The notes below the pieces were generated by a model. That model was not told the DNA's origin and did no database searches. It saw only the letters and a program-made list of their open reading frames with translations. A stretch of 61,511 bases of DNA, taken from an uncultured Treponema sp. (lineage in GTDB: Bacteria > Spirochaetota > Spirochaetia > Treponematales > Treponemataceae). Location of the stretch: positions 1 to 61,511 of the forward strand of contig CALFIX010000045.1 in the NCBI GenBank assembly GCA_937877515.1. Reading direction: 5' to 3'. Below, one piece after another: positions 33,683 through 43,571 of the stretch (positions are counted from its first letter, which is position 1; each line of letters starts with the position of its first letter). Both the position numbers and the translations under genes were made by a program.

Positions 33683-35164
33683 TTATTTTTTTACTGGAGT
33701 CCAGCTGTTAATTGCGTTGTGAATGTATCCGGAAAGCTCTGAAATCTTTACGCGTTCCTGCTCCATTGTGTCACGATGGCGGACAGTTACGGTACCAAAG
33801 TTTTTGTTTTCTGTACCGTCGTCGTTCTTTTCGTTAATGGTGTCGTAATCAACTGTTACGCAGAAAGGAGTACCTACTTCGTCCTGACGGCGGTAGCGTT
33901 TTCCTACAGTTCCGCTCTGGTCGTAGTCCGTAACAAATTCTTCTGTCAATGCTGCCTTTACTTCCTGTGCCTTTTCTGCAAGACCGTCTTTTTTCATAAG
34001 CGGTAAAACAGCAACGGTAATAGGAGCCAGACGTGGATGCAAATGTAAAACCGTGCGGTAATCTTCTTTTCCGTCAGTGCCGACATTCTGCTCTTCGTAT
34101 GCTTCACAGAGGAATGCGAGGAAGTTGCGGTTAAGGCCTGCAGAAGTTTCTATAACGTAAGGAGTAAACTTCTTGTTTCCGTCGTCCTGATCCATGTAGT
34201 CCATGTCTTTTCCGCTAACACGAGTATGGTTAGAAAGATCAAAGTCTGTGCGGTTATGAATACCTTCAATTTCTTCAAAACCGATTGGGAAGTTGTACTG
34301 AATGTCGTAAGCGTCTTTTGCGTAGTGAGCAAGCTTGTCGTGATGGTGCCATTGAAGATTCTTTTCCTGAATGCCGTACTTCTTGTAGAATTCCCAGCGT
34401 TCTTTGCGCCAGGATTCAAAAATCTCATCATCTGTTCCAGGCTTACAGAAATACTCCATTTCCATCTGCTCAAATTCACAAGTGCGGAAAATGAAGTTCT
34501 TAAAGATAATTTCGTTACGGAAAGACTTACCAACCTGAGCAACGCCGAACGGAACTTTCATGCGGTTAGACTGAACAATGTTTTTAAAGTCTGTAAAAAT
34601 ACCCTGGCAGGTTTCTGGGCGAAGGTAAATTAAGTGAGCGTCGTCTGCAACAGGTCCCTGAAAGGTTTTAAACATAAGGTTAAACTCGCGAACTGCAGTA
34701 TACTTTCTGTTTGTGCTTCCGCAGGTAGGGCAGTTAATGTTTGCGTCAATAAATGCCTTCATTTCTTCGTGAGTCATTGTATCAACTGGTTTACCAGGAT
34801 TTGTTTCCGGGTGATTTTTTACAAAGTCTTCTATAAGCTGGTCTGCTCTAAAACGTGCCTTACATTCTGTACAGTCAATCATGGGGTCAGAAAAGTGTGC
34901 TACGTGGCCAGAAGCCTCCCAAGTTTTGTGGTGCTGGAAAATTGCACTGTCAAGGCCAACAACATCATCGTGGCGCTGAACCATATAGTGCCACCATGCG
35001 TTCTGAATATTTCTTTTAAACTCCACGCCTAAAGGACCGTAGTCCCATGCACCGGCCTGTCCTCCGTAAATTTCTGAAGCCTGATAAACAAAACCTCGTC
35101 TTTTACATAAAGAAATGATTTTGTCCAATGTACATGCGTGTGGATCTGCAACTGTTTTTGCCAT
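33683..35164 (-). CDS. glyS: glycyl-tRNA synthetase (dimeric type)
   Basis: Charges tRNA-Gly. 493 residues of the single-chain alpha2 class II enzyme, not the bacterial alpha2beta2 GlyQ/GlyS pair. Motif 1 region YDYGPLGVEFKRNIQ-like, motif 2 GKSFRNEI, motif 3 GLNRNFLAFL, and an anticodon-binding domain at the C-terminus (PRLAPITVAVLPL). Four Cys in CTECKARF and CPTCGSTN suggest a zinc knuckle in the insertion. AAGGAG lies nine bases before the ATG. The promoter carries TACAAT followed by a GC-rich discriminator. Confidence 0.95.
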   Translation of the reverse strand: MAKTVADPHACTLDKIISLCKRRGFVYQASEIYGGQAGAWDYGPLGVEFKRNIQNAWWHYMVQRHDDVVGLDSAIFQHHKTWEASGHVAHFSDPMIDCTECKARFRADQLIEDFVKNHPETNPGKPVDTMTHEEMKAFIDANINCPTCGSTNRKYTAVREFNLMFKTFQGPVADDAHLIYLRPETCQGIFTDFKNIVQSNRMKVPFGVAQVGKSFRNEIIFKNFIFRTCEFEQMEMEYFCKPGTDDEIFESWRKERWEFYKKYGIQEKNLQWHHHDKLAHYAKDAYDIQYNFPIGFEEIEGIHNRTDFDLSNHTRVSGKDMDYMDQDDGNKKFTPYVIETSAGLNRNFLAFLCEAYEEQNVGTDGKEDYRTVLHLHPRLAPITVAVLPLMKKDGLAEKAQEVKAALTEEFVTDYDQSGTVGKRYRRQDEVGTPFCVTVDYDTINEKNDDGTENKNFGTVTVRHRDTMEQERVKISELSGYIHNAINSWTPVKK

Positions 35165-35212
35165 AAAAATAACTCCTTAACCGCCACTGGAGTGCGGCGG
35201 CGTAAAATATTA

Positions 35213-35223
35213 GCGTGATTGTA
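35213..35223 (-). promoter_or_regulatory. -10 region and GC-rich discriminator of glyS
   Basis: On the minus strand GCTACAATCACGC contains a -10 TACAAT (35223-35218) and a GC-rich discriminator, matching the lysC and lysS promoters. The -35 is poor. The roughly 45-base leader includes a small GC-rich hairpin (35181-35200). Confidence 0.4.
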
Positions 35224-35251
35224 GCATAATGCGTGTGGTTTGACTAGAAGT

Positions 35252-35947
35252 TTATTTAGTAAACTTATTTTTAACTTTTACCTTAACGTTTTTGTAACGA
35301 TCTTTTGCTATTTCAAATTGCTTATGGGTAAATTTATCAAATGGAACGACGGCTTCATTTAAATAATCAAAAGGACGAGCCGTGCGATGCGTAATTGAGT
35401 CGTAAATTACACGCACACGACGGGGCGGATTTTTTAATCCTATAGAAACAGATGTAACAATAATATCTACTAAAAGAATACTTGCTAATACTATAGACAG
35501 TGTGTATATATGTGTGTCAGGTAAACGTCCTATTGCACCTGTTGTAAACGGATGCACTATCTTCACCAGAAAGAGCCCCGCAGCTCCAAAGAAAAGCCCG
35601 CTGGGAACAGAAATTCTGCCATTTAAGTTTAAAGGATAATTAGAATAATCCCACCAGCGCTGATGAAAAATCTTTTCAAAACTCCAGGAAACAAAATATT
35701 CAAAAACACAGCAAACAATCCCACCAAAAAAGAAGATTACCACAGGATTAGAAAATCTGTGCAGCATCTGCCAGTCTAAAAGCGAAATTATTCCGTAAAT
35801 TGGACATAAAGGACCTAAAAGCATTCCCCTATTTAAAAACATTTTCTTTTCTGCTTTTGCCCAAATTGTGCTTTCATAAGCCCAGCCTATAACACTGTAT
35901 GTCATAAAAGCCAGAAAAGAAATACACAGCTCTCTTAAAAGACTCAT
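35252..35947 (-). CDS. CmpB-family putative membrane protein (ABC_trans_CmpB)
   Basis: 231 residues with about five membrane helices. The N-terminal SVIGWAYESTIW, LLGPLCPIYG and the central FEYFVSWSFEKIFHQRWWDYSNYPLNLNG are the conserved core of the Pfam family called putative ABC-transporter type IV (CmpB). No biochemical function is firmly established for this family. The start ATG overlaps the stop of the upstream HD-domain gene (ATGA), so the two are coupled. A basic tail (FKDRYKNVKVKVKNKF-like) ends the chain. Confidence 0.8.
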   Translation of the reverse strand: MSLLRELCISFLAFMTYSVIGWAYESTIWAKAEKKMFLNRGMLLGPLCPIYGIISLLDWQMLHRFSNPVVIFFFGGIVCCVFEYFVSWSFEKIFHQRWWDYSNYPLNLNGRISVPSGLFFGAAGLFLVKIVHPFTTGAIGRLPDTHIYTLSIVLASILLVDIIVTSVSIGLKNPPRRVRVIYDSITHRTARPFDYLNEAVVPFDKFTHKQFEIAKDRYKNVKVKVKNKFTK

Positions 35948-36459
35948 GCCTTTACTCTCTGTAAAAGTAATTTTCTATGTTTTATATGATATTCATTGCG
36001 TTTAAAAGTCTCGTAAAGACTGCAAAGCTTGTCTGCAATACTTACAATCCAGCCCTCCTTTGTTTTTGGGGGAATTGGTGTAAGGGGAAACATGTGACGG
36101 CTTATAATATCAATTTCTACAGGCGTTAAATCGTAAGTTTTACTTGCATTATTGAGTGCAATATAGGGATGCTTAAAGCCGTGCCAGCTGGGACAAACTT
36201 TTCTATCATGCCAGTCATAAAGATAGTAATCATGTAAAAGAGCACCGCGTACTAATGATTTTTCATCAACTTTTACTTTAAAGGTACGTGCAATCTTTAA
36301 GCTCATAAAAGCTACGTTACGGCAATGTACAAAAAGAGAAGTGCTGCCATGCTGTACAAAATTATGGTTCTCCAATATGCGGCTGGTTGCATACATGCCG
36401 GTAAGAGTAGTCACTACTAATCTAAATTGATTCATCGTTAAAGGTAAAAACAAACTCAT
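35944..36459 (-). CDS. HD-domain hydrolase family protein
   Basis: About 171 residues. The conserved HD core includes H50-type VHCRNVAFMSLKIA, then ALLHDYYLYDW with the HD pair, and a later IISRHMFPLTP that supplies another metal His. The substrate is unknown; proteins of this type are often nucleotide phosphohydrolases. The start is uncertain: GTG 36477, ATG 36459 and ATG 36435 are in frame. A GAGGAG lies only one or two bases before ATG 36459, which I use. The gene overlaps the CmpB-family gene by four bases. Confidence 0.75.
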   Translation of the reverse strand: MSLFLPLTMNQFRLVVTTLTGMYATSRILENHNFVQHGSTSLFVHCRNVAFMSLKIARTFKVKVDEKSLVRGALLHDYYLYDWHDRKVCPSWHGFKHPYIALNNASKTYDLTPVEIDIISRHMFPLTPIPPKTKEGWIVSIADKLCSLYETFKRNEYHIKHRKLLLQRVKA

Positions 36460-36533
36460 ACTCCTCAACTTTAACACAATCTAAGAGTTAAAACAAGCTT
36501 AAGCGTTTTCAAAAATTACAAAAGAACAACATT

Positions 36534-37358
36534 CTACTTCCAGGGCTTAAACAGACTTTTTAAGGTTCTGTCACCGACAGTAGCTTTATCTTTCCGTAAA
36601 AGTTCTTCCCAGGGAACATTCTTTAACTCTTTGGCACTTAATTCCGGATTCACTTCCTGCCAGTCATACTTATAAAGTCTAAGACGCAGGGCATTTGTAT
36701 TTGTAATAAGAACTGTAGAAAAATTTCCCGTAATTCCCATTGTAAACACTGTAAGCAAAAGATTAAGAACATTTACTAAAAAAAGCAAAAGTGTAAAACC
36801 TAAATTATCAAACAGCATTATATAGGACTTTTTTAAGCACTTAATAAATCCGTCATGCAAAAGAGCATTTACTGGAACAAACCATTGAAAGGCCAGAACG
36901 GTTACAACTAAAAACCAAAAAATCAAAGCCATAAAGAAAAGATAGACAAAGCTAAGAGAATTTTCCTTTGCAGAGGCCCACATGTTAAAATAATACGGTA
37001 AGCTTACAAACGCAATATTTACCAAAAGCCCTGTCAGAATTCCAAACGGAACACTTACCTTTAACGTAGAAGGAATCTCCGTAAAAAAAGAAACAAATTT
37101 TGGAGCCTTGTAATTTGCTATGACAGAAGCATTCTTTCCTTCAGAAAAAATAAAAATGCTAAAGACAAGACAGATTAAAATCACAAAGAAAAAATTATAT
37201 ATGGAAGAAACAGCCTCCTGGGAATGAGGTGCTATAAAAAAAATTCCTAAACTAAGAAAAACAAGTACAAATGCTATATATACAAGATTTACAAGAACAA
37301 TGTGAAAAAGATTATCCCAGGCATCAAAGAAATTTTTTTTAAAGAAAAACGAAAACAT
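36534..37358 (-). CDS. hypothetical integral membrane protein
   Basis: 274 residues from ATG 37358, preceded by GGAGGGG; the SulP stop codon lies immediately before it (TAA, then GA, then ATG), so the two genes are coupled. About six hydrophobic helices are seen (near 20-45, 55-75, 100-125, 135-160, 180-205 and a weaker one near 210). The C-terminal 60 residues are charged and cytoplasmic in character, ending SLFKPWK. I do not recognise a family; the overall shape recalls YesL/DUF624-like proteins but without clear motifs. Confidence 0.7.
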   Translation of the reverse strand: MFSFFFKKNFFDAWDNLFHIVLVNLVYIAFVLVFLSLGIFFIAPHSQEAVSSIYNFFFVILICLVFSIFIFSEGKNASVIANYKAPKFVSFFTEIPSTLKVSVPFGILTGLLVNIAFVSLPYYFNMWASAKENSLSFVYLFFMALIFWFLVVTVLAFQWFVPVNALLHDGFIKCLKKSYIMLFDNLGFTLLLFLVNVLNLLLTVFTMGITGNFSTVLITNTNALRLRLYKYDWQEVNPELSAKELKNVPWEELLRKDKATVGDRTLKSLFKPWK

Positions 37359-37360
37359 TC

Positions 37361-39079
37361 TTACACCCCTCCGCACAATTCTTGTGCGCGCTTTAATGCT
37401 CCGGAAATATGATCATACACATTTTCTTTTCCAAGCTTTTCTACCATGCCGGTTTTTTCTAGAAGCATGTACGGCTGAGTATGAATGCCGGAAATTACAA
37501 TAGTAATGCCCTTTCTGTCGCAGGCTGCCTTTGCCTGCTCTAAAGCACGTATTCCGCCTGCATCAAGATAAATTGTGTTACGCATACGTAAAATTAAAAC
37601 TTTATAGTCAACACCGGCTTTTTCTACGGCAACCTCAAACTTACGCACTGTACCAAAGAAAAGGGGGCCGTCTATTTCGTAAACCATTGCACCGTTCGGA
37701 AGGTCTAATTTTTCTTCCGGCATATCAGCATCATGAATTCCGTTTATGAGGGCTTCCCTCTTATTCTGAACTTCAGAAAGGTCTATCATCTTTTTAATAA
37801 AAAAGAATGCGGCAAGTCCTAAGCCTACTTCTATGGCAACAGTTAAATCCACAAAAACTGTAATCAAGAAAGTTACCAGGAAAACCGCAATATCAGATTT
37901 CTGGCCTTTTAAAAGCGACCTTATTGCAGGAAAGCCCGCCATATTCCATGCAACGTTTATAAGAACCGCTGCAAGTGCCGCCATTGGAATGTAGGAGGCA
38001 TATTTTCCAAAGAAAAGCAGAATCAATAAAAGGGTAAGTGCATGAATAATGCCCGCAACAGGAGTCTTTCCGCCATTTTTTATATTTGTTGCGGTACGGG
38101 CGATTGCACCGGTTGCAGGAATTCCTCCGAAAAGAGGTGTCACAATGTTTGCAATTCCCTGTCCGATAAGCTCTGTGTTTGAATCATGTTTCTCTCCCGT
38201 CATACCGTCAGCAACAACTGCACTTAAAAGGCTTTCTATTGCTGCAAGAACTGCAATGGAAACTGCTGTAGGAAAAAGCGTTACTATTGTGCTAAGCGAA
38301 AAATCCGGAAGCGAAGGTTTTGGAAGAGATGAAGGAATTACAAAGTGTTCCGTTCCGTCTTTAAAGAAACCTATGGTGTCTGTTTTTAAGCCTAAGGTTT
38401 TATCTAAAACAATGGAAGTTACTGTCGCAAGAATTAAAACAACAAAGCTTCCGGGAATCTTTTTTATAAACTTAGACCACACAAAAATAAATGCAAGGCA
38501 AACTGACGCCATAATAAAAGAATAAACGTTTATTGTAGAAAGGGAGGCCGCATAAACAATTATCTTTGGAAGAAAATCTCCGGGCATCTTTGTATATTCG
38601 TCGCCTAAAACCGTCATCGGAACAGAAAAATCAGGATGCAGACCTAAAAAGTCTCCAATCTGCCCCGCTGCAATTGTTACTGCAATACCGGCAGTGAAAC
38701 CCGTTACAATTGTATAGGGAATAAATTTTACAAGACCGCCCATCTTAAAGACACCGAGCAGTATAAGCATGATGCCGGCCATGACTGTAGCCGTTGCAAG
38801 TCCTGAAAGTCCAAACTTAGACACGACGCTGTAAACTATAACGGCAAAGGCTCCTGTAGGACCTCCAATCTGCACTGTAGAGCCGCCGAACGCACTGATG
38901 CAGAAGCCTGCAATTATTGCAGTAAAAAGTCCTGCCGCTGGGTTTACGCCGCTTGCAATGGCAAAAGCAATTGCAAGCGGTAGGGCAACAATTCCAACTA
39001 TAACGCCTGCAATCAAATCTGATAAAAAAGTTTTTGCATTGTAATTTTTTAGTGATGAAATAAGCTGAGGTTTAAACAT
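37361..39079 (-). CDS. SulP-family anion transporter with STAS domain
   Basis: 572 residues, the usual SulP length. The transmembrane part (about 20-420) begins DLIAGVIVGIVALPLAIAFA and contains GGSTVQIGGPTGAF, the SLC26/SulP core. A cytoplasmic STAS domain (about 440-560) carries LILRMRNTIYLDAGGIRAL, comparable with anti-sigma antagonists. Likely substrate is sulfate or bicarbonate; the sequence does not decide. The promoter has TTGAAT-N17-CATACT ending nine bases before the ATG, so the leader would be only a few bases. The next gene is translationally coupled. Confidence 0.93.
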   Translation of the reverse strand: MFKPQLISSLKNYNAKTFLSDLIAGVIVGIVALPLAIAFAIASGVNPAAGLFTAIIAGFCISAFGGSTVQIGGPTGAFAVIVYSVVSKFGLSGLATATVMAGIMLILLGVFKMGGLVKFIPYTIVTGFTAGIAVTIAAGQIGDFLGLHPDFSVPMTVLGDEYTKMPGDFLPKIIVYAASLSTINVYSFIMASVCLAFIFVWSKFIKKIPGSFVVLILATVTSIVLDKTLGLKTDTIGFFKDGTEHFVIPSSLPKPSLPDFSLSTIVTLFPTAVSIAVLAAIESLLSAVVADGMTGEKHDSNTELIGQGIANIVTPLFGGIPATGAIARTATNIKNGGKTPVAGIIHALTLLLILLFFGKYASYIPMAALAAVLINVAWNMAGFPAIRSLLKGQKSDIAVFLVTFLITVFVDLTVAIEVGLGLAAFFFIKKMIDLSEVQNKREALINGIHDADMPEEKLDLPNGAMVYEIDGPLFFGTVRKFEVAVEKAGVDYKVLILRMRNTIYLDAGGIRALEQAKAACDRKGITIVISGIHTQPYMLLEKTGMVEKLGKENVYDHISGALKRAQELCGGV

Positions 39080-39217
39080 AATGCATTGAGTATGCAGATT
39101 TTACCATAAAAATTCAACACACGACAATGTTCTAAAACAAACCTACAAAACCAATAGACTTTAACTTTTTATTCAGATATACTACAAGTACTACAAAAGC
39201 ATTTTTAAGGATTTTTT

Positions 39218-40249
39218 ATGAAAAAGATTTTTTTTAAATACATTGCGCTTACATCAATTTTTATTTTAACAGTCTCAGCCTTAAGCTCATGCTCAAAAAA
39301 AGCAGATAACAAACCTCACAGCATTGCGCTCTTTGTACCGGGAATAATTCAGGACTCTCCAACTTACGAGCATCTCACAGCCGGCACAATGAAGGCTATT
39401 GACGATTACAATCAAAAAAATCAAGATCCTGAAAAAAAAGTAAAGCTATACATAATGGAAGCAGGAACAAACCAGGCAGAATGGGCCACAAAACTTACTT
39501 CGCTTGCCGCAAGCGGTAAATACGACCTGATTATTTCTTCAAACCCTTCGCTTCCAGAACTTGCAGCCCCCCTGACAAAGCAGTTTCCTAACCAAAAATT
39601 CATACTTCTTGATGCTTCTTTTACAGGAAATCAAAACATAGCATGCGTAAGCTACAACCAAAAAGAGCAGACTTATCTTTCCGGCTACATTTCCGGCCTG
39701 ATGTCTAAGACTCACAAAGTTGCAGTCATTGCAGCTCAGGAATATCCTGTAATGAACAACATTCTTTACCCATACTACGCACGGGGAGCAGCAGATGCTG
39801 TAGAAGGAACAACATGCGAGTTTAGGATTGTAGGAAACTGGTACGACGCTTCCAAGGGGGCAGAAATTACAGACGCACTCTGTGCTCAAGGTGTAGATGT
39901 CATTATGCCGATCTGCGGGGGAGCTTCTCAAGGTGTAATTACAAGTGCAAGGGAACATGGCATTTTTCTTTCATACATAGATGAAAACTCTTTTGCTAAG
40001 GCACCAGGAACGGTTATTTCTAGCTGTACGACAAAACAGGAAGTTGCTGCAGAAGAAGCCGTTTTAGACTACATTACAGGCAAAACTCAATGGGGAAAAA
40101 CAAAAGTTGTCGGCTTACAAGATGGCTACATAGAATTTATTCAAAAAGATCTTTTATATGAAAGCACAGTTCCAGAGCCAATAAGAAAAGAAGTGGCAGC
40201 TTTAGTTTCTTCACTCATGGACGGAAGTGTAAAAGTTCCCGAGCTTTAA
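39218..40249 (+). CDS. pnrA: BMP-family purine-nucleoside-binding lipoprotein (PnrA/TmpC-like)
   Basis: 343-residue receptor of an ABC importer. The lipoprotein signal ends ALSSC, with Cys near residue 26. The mature domain has the BMP/Med fold: SIALFVPGIIQDSPTYEHLTAG, GKYDLIISSNP, FILLDASF and YLSGYISGLM are typical. In T. pallidum the homologous TmpC binds purine nucleosides, and the gene order receptor, double ATPase, permease, permease is the same here. AAGGA precedes the ATG and a TATACT -10 lies at 39178-39183. Ligand specificity is inferred from family and operon. Confidence 0.9.
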   Translation: MKKIFFKYIALTSIFILTVSALSSCSKKADNKPHSIALFVPGIIQDSPTYEHLTAGTMKAIDDYNQKNQDPEKKVKLYIMEAGTNQAEWATKLTSLAASGKYDLIISSNPSLPELAAPLTKQFPNQKFILLDASFTGNQNIACVSYNQKEQTYLSGYISGLMSKTHKVAVIAAQEYPVMNNILYPYYARGAADAVEGTTCEFRIVGNWYDASKGAEITDALCAQGVDVIMPICGGASQGVITSAREHGIFLSYIDENSFAKAPGTVISSCTTKQEVAAEEAVLDYITGKTQWGKTKVVGLQDGYIEFIQKDLLYESTVPEPIRKEVAALVSSLMDGSVKVPEL

Positions 40250-40253
40250 AAAA

Positions 40254-41675
40254 ATGCTGCTAGAATTAAAAGGAATCTCTAAAAGTTATGAATCAAAACA
40301 GGTGCTGAAAGATGTAAGCATTTCTTTTACACAGGGAAAGATTCATGCACTTTTAGGAGAAAATGGAGCAGGTAAAACAACACTTGCAAAAATCATCACC
40401 GGTACAATAAAACCTACGGCAGGTTCCATCTACATAGATGGCAAAGAAGTTTTTTTTAATTCTCCTTTTGATGCGCTAAAAAATAAAATCTCCATTATTG
40501 AGCAGCGTCCCCTTCTAGCCTCCTCTTTAACAGTCAAGGAAAATATTTTTCTTTCATACAAAGAATCCATACCAACCAAAAGAAACTGCCTTAAAAACTT
40601 TTTTATACCACCCGTTCCTAGTACAGAACTTATTAAATTAAAAGACAGATGGTGTCCTTCATTAAATTTTTCCAGTTTTGTAAAAGACCTCGGCGGAAAC
40701 TTAAAATTTTACGTTACCCTTCTGGAGGCTCTTTTAAGGCAGCCTTCTTTTCTTGTATTGGATGAGCCTTCTGCATTTCTAAACATTGAAGAAAGAAAAA
40801 AACTTTACTCTTCCTTACAGGAGCTTTCAAAAAACGGATGCACAATTCTTGTAATAACTCACAGTCCTTTAGAAGCAGAAAGATACGCGGATAATATTAT
40901 AAAACTAAAGGAAGGAGTTTTAAGTAAAGGCGAAACTTCTTTAGAAAACGTAAGCTTTATAAAATCAAATGAATTCGGAAAAGAAAAAAAATCCGCTGCA
41001 AACACAAAAAGCACATCCATAAAATTCACAAACTGTTCTTCTACACCCAAAACAAAAAGTGCGCTCTTAAGCCTAAACCTTACCTGCTCTAGCGGAGAAA
41101 TAAGTGCAATAACAGGTGTAAAAGAAAGTGCCATAGACACATTGGAAGATTTTATAACTGGAATGGCAGACTCAAAAAGGTTAGGCTCTGTTTCAATAAA
41201 TGATAAAACAATTAAGGCTTCAAAATTAAATTCTTCTTTTTTAAGGAAAAACAAAACTGCCATAGTACCATCAGATAAAACATTCAGAGCTTCAAATCCT
41301 TCGCTCACAATAGAGCAAATGCTTACGTCCTACTACACAGGAAGAGACTCCTACAGCTTTACCCAAAACCTTATAAAGAAGGCATCTGTAAACATTAAAC
41401 CTTCTCAGCCATGTTCAGATTTATCAGGCGGAATGTTACAGCGCCTCATATTGGAAAGGGAACTTTCCTTAGACCAGGAAATCGTAATCCTTTGTAACCC
41501 GATGCAAGGCTTAGACACACAAAGCCAGTCTACGCTCATAAAGAGAATTTTATCTCTGAAAGAAGAACAGAAAGCAATCCTTCTTGTAGGAGCAGAAGAT
41601 TTCCCGCTTACATTATGTACCCGTGTATATAACCTAGAGAGCGGACTCTGCAAGCTTGTAATGGGGGAAGAATGA
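40254..41675 (+). CDS. nucleoside ABC transporter, double ATP-binding protein with one degenerate site
   Basis: 473 residues, shorter than the usual 500-510 for this family, with two ATPase domains. Domain 1 has Walker A GENGAGKTT (35-43), Walker B FLVLDEP and H-loop ITHS, but its signature LSVG reads DLGG. Domain 2 has lost Walker A (GVKESAID near 288-295) yet keeps signature LSGG (390-393). So one composite site (Walker A of domain 1 with signature of domain 2) is intact and the other is dead. The stop overlaps the next start (ATGA). Confidence 0.9.
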   Translation: MLLELKGISKSYESKQVLKDVSISFTQGKIHALLGENGAGKTTLAKIITGTIKPTAGSIYIDGKEVFFNSPFDALKNKISIIEQRPLLASSLTVKENIFLSYKESIPTKRNCLKNFFIPPVPSTELIKLKDRWCPSLNFSSFVKDLGGNLKFYVTLLEALLRQPSFLVLDEPSAFLNIEERKKLYSSLQELSKNGCTILVITHSPLEAERYADNIIKLKEGVLSKGETSLENVSFIKSNEFGKEKKSAANTKSTSIKFTNCSSTPKTKSALLSLNLTCSSGEISAITGVKESAIDTLEDFITGMADSKRLGSVSINDKTIKASKLNSSFLRKNKTAIVPSDKTFRASNPSLTIEQMLTSYYTGRDSYSFTQNLIKKASVNIKPSQPCSDLSGGMLQRLILERELSLDQEIVILCNPMQGLDTQSQSTLIKRILSLKEEQKAILLVGAEDFPLTLCTRVYNLESGLCKLVMGEE

Positions 41676-42685
41676 CAAAGAAAACTTTTTTAAATGCACT
41701 TATCTCACCATTAACAGGCATCTGCCTCTGTGTTCTAATAATTTTATTTTATGCTCAGAATTCAAGAGAAGCCCTCACAACTCTTTTTACAGGCTGTCTT
41801 TCAAACAGGTACTATTTGGGTACGGCATTAAACACAGCCGCTTTCCTTATGATTTCAGGAATTGGAGCAAGCCTGTCCTTAAAGGGCGGAAACTTAAACC
41901 TTGGAGGCGAAGGACAGATTTATTTAGGAGGCTACATTGCCTGCCTTATTTTAACAAGTCCCGTTTTACTTCCTGCTCCATTAAAAATAACTCTCGCCTT
42001 ACTTTTTAGCACTTTTAGCGGAGCATTTCTTGCTTTAATCTCTGCATTCTTAAAAGAAAAGCGGGGTGCGGAAGTTTTACTTACAACTTTTCTGGCTTCA
42101 GAAGCATTAAAACCCTTTATTGACGGCTTAATTACGAATGCCAGACACACACAAAATCAAAATCTTCTGGCGCTCCCATACATTGCAGAAAATTTAAGAA
42201 GCCCCCAAATTCTATACCCGTCACCTTTAAGCATAAACATCTTCATTGCAATAATATTATGCATCTTATGCTTCCTCTTTTTAGAAAAAACTTTTACCGG
42301 TAAAAAATTAACTGTCTGGGGGAAGGCACCGGAGTTTGCACTTTATTCAGGATACTCTTCAAAAAAAGTTACATACTTTACTCTTACAGTATCCGGTGCC
42401 TTGCATGCCCTTACAGGATTTCTGTGCGTAGTAGGCACATACTACACATGCCACAAAGGCTTTGCAAACGGCATGGGTTGGGCTTCACTTAGTGCTTCCC
42501 TGATAGTTTCTGCAAACCCAATAGCATTACTTTTTGTAAGTTTAGTTTTGGGCTGGCTTTACACAAGTGCAGACCTGGTAGGACTGACACAGGGATTTTC
42601 TTTTGACATCAGCGGAATCATTCAAGGATTCATTCTTTTTACCATTGCAGTTCCGTTTATAAAGCAAGGAGGTTCTAAAAAATGA
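41672..42685 (+). CDS. nucleoside ABC transporter permease 1
   Basis: 337 residues with about nine or ten membrane helices, of the branched-chain-amino-acid/ribose-type permease superfamily. The segment SLKGGNLNLGGEGQIYLGGY is the characteristic YufP/RnsB motif for nucleoside importers. ATGA overlaps on both sides couple it to the ATPase gene and to the second permease. Together with 39218-43497 it forms one transporter, matching T. pallidum TP0319-TP0323 in order. Confidence 0.92.
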   Translation: MTKKTFLNALISPLTGICLCVLIILFYAQNSREALTTLFTGCLSNRYYLGTALNTAAFLMISGIGASLSLKGGNLNLGGEGQIYLGGYIACLILTSPVLLPAPLKITLALLFSTFSGAFLALISAFLKEKRGAEVLLTTFLASEALKPFIDGLITNARHTQNQNLLALPYIAENLRSPQILYPSPLSINIFIAIILCILCFLFLEKTFTGKKLTVWGKAPEFALYSGYSSKKVTYFTLTVSGALHALTGFLCVVGTYYTCHKGFANGMGWASLSASLIVSANPIALLFVSLVLGWLYTSADLVGLTQGFSFDISGIIQGFILFTIAVPFIKQGGSKK

Positions 42686-43497
42686 TTTCGATTATACACA
42701 TACTGGCCCCCCTTTTACTGATAACGCTTGGTGCCCTTATTTCCGAATACTCAGGCCGTCTTTCCATGTTCATGGAAGGCATAATAAATTTAGGTGCATT
42801 TTTATGTTACACATTTACAGTCATAACAAATAATGTAATTGCTGGTTTGAGTCTTTCTGTTCTAACTTCTACCCTGTTTATTTTTCTTGTAGAACTATTA
42901 GCCTCCAGACAAAATGCAAACATGTTTTTACTTTCTCTAGCATTAAACCTTATACTCGGCTCGGTTATTACGCTTTTGTCTGTAACAATTTTTGGAACAC
43001 GAGGAGTCTTATACAGTCCTTCTTTTTTATTCGATGCTTCTAAAGCCAGAATAATTACGACAGTCCTGTGCTATATTTTTTCAGCCCTTGTTATTTTTAT
43101 GCTTTTATATACCCGTCCGGGCCTCACCTTCAGGGTAACAGGAAGCGATCCTGACGTTCTTCTAGCAAAAGGAATTTCTCCCTCACTTTATAGAAGTCTA
43201 AGCTGGGTCATAGCTTCTTTTTCCGGTTCTTTAGGAGGTGCAGTATTATGCATCAGGCTTTCTTCCTTTGTGCCGGGGCTTTCCAGCGGGCGCGGGTGGA
43301 TTTCTCTTGCGGCTGTTTATCTGGGCCGAAAAAATCCAATACTAATTATTTTAGCAGTTGCAGTTTTTGCTGTAGCAGAATACGCAAGCTCCCACATTCA
43401 GAACATACAGTTTTTCAGTGCAGTTCCGTCTTCTGTGCTTCTCGCACTCCCCTACCTTCTGGCACTCGTAATGATAATTGTGTGGAACAAAAAATAA
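42682..43497 (+). CDS. nucleoside ABC transporter permease 2
   Basis: 271 residues, shorter than its partner, with about eight membrane helices. It opens LAPLLLITLGALISEYSGRLSMFMEGIINLGAF, the family motif (YufQ/RnsC type), and includes RVTGSDPDVLLAKGIS, the cytoplasmic coupling loop. Last gene of the operon; the ATG lies within the preceding stop. The 130-base spacer after it holds the terminator of the convergent lipoprotein gene. Confidence 0.9.
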   Translation: MISIIHILAPLLLITLGALISEYSGRLSMFMEGIINLGAFLCYTFTVITNNVIAGLSLSVLTSTLFIFLVELLASRQNANMFLLSLALNLILGSVITLLSVTIFGTRGVLYSPSFLFDASKARIITTVLCYIFSALVIFMLLYTRPGLTFRVTGSDPDVLLAKGISPSLYRSLSWVIASFSGSLGGAVLCIRLSSFVPGLSSGRGWISLAAVYLGRKNPILIILAVAVFAVAEYASSHIQNIQFFSAVPSSVLLALPYLLALVMIIVWNKK

Positions 43498-43571
43498 TTT
43501 AGCTGGCGTGCACAGACATTCTCTGCTCCCCGCACACACTTTCTGCAGACCACAGACTCTAGCGCACATAA

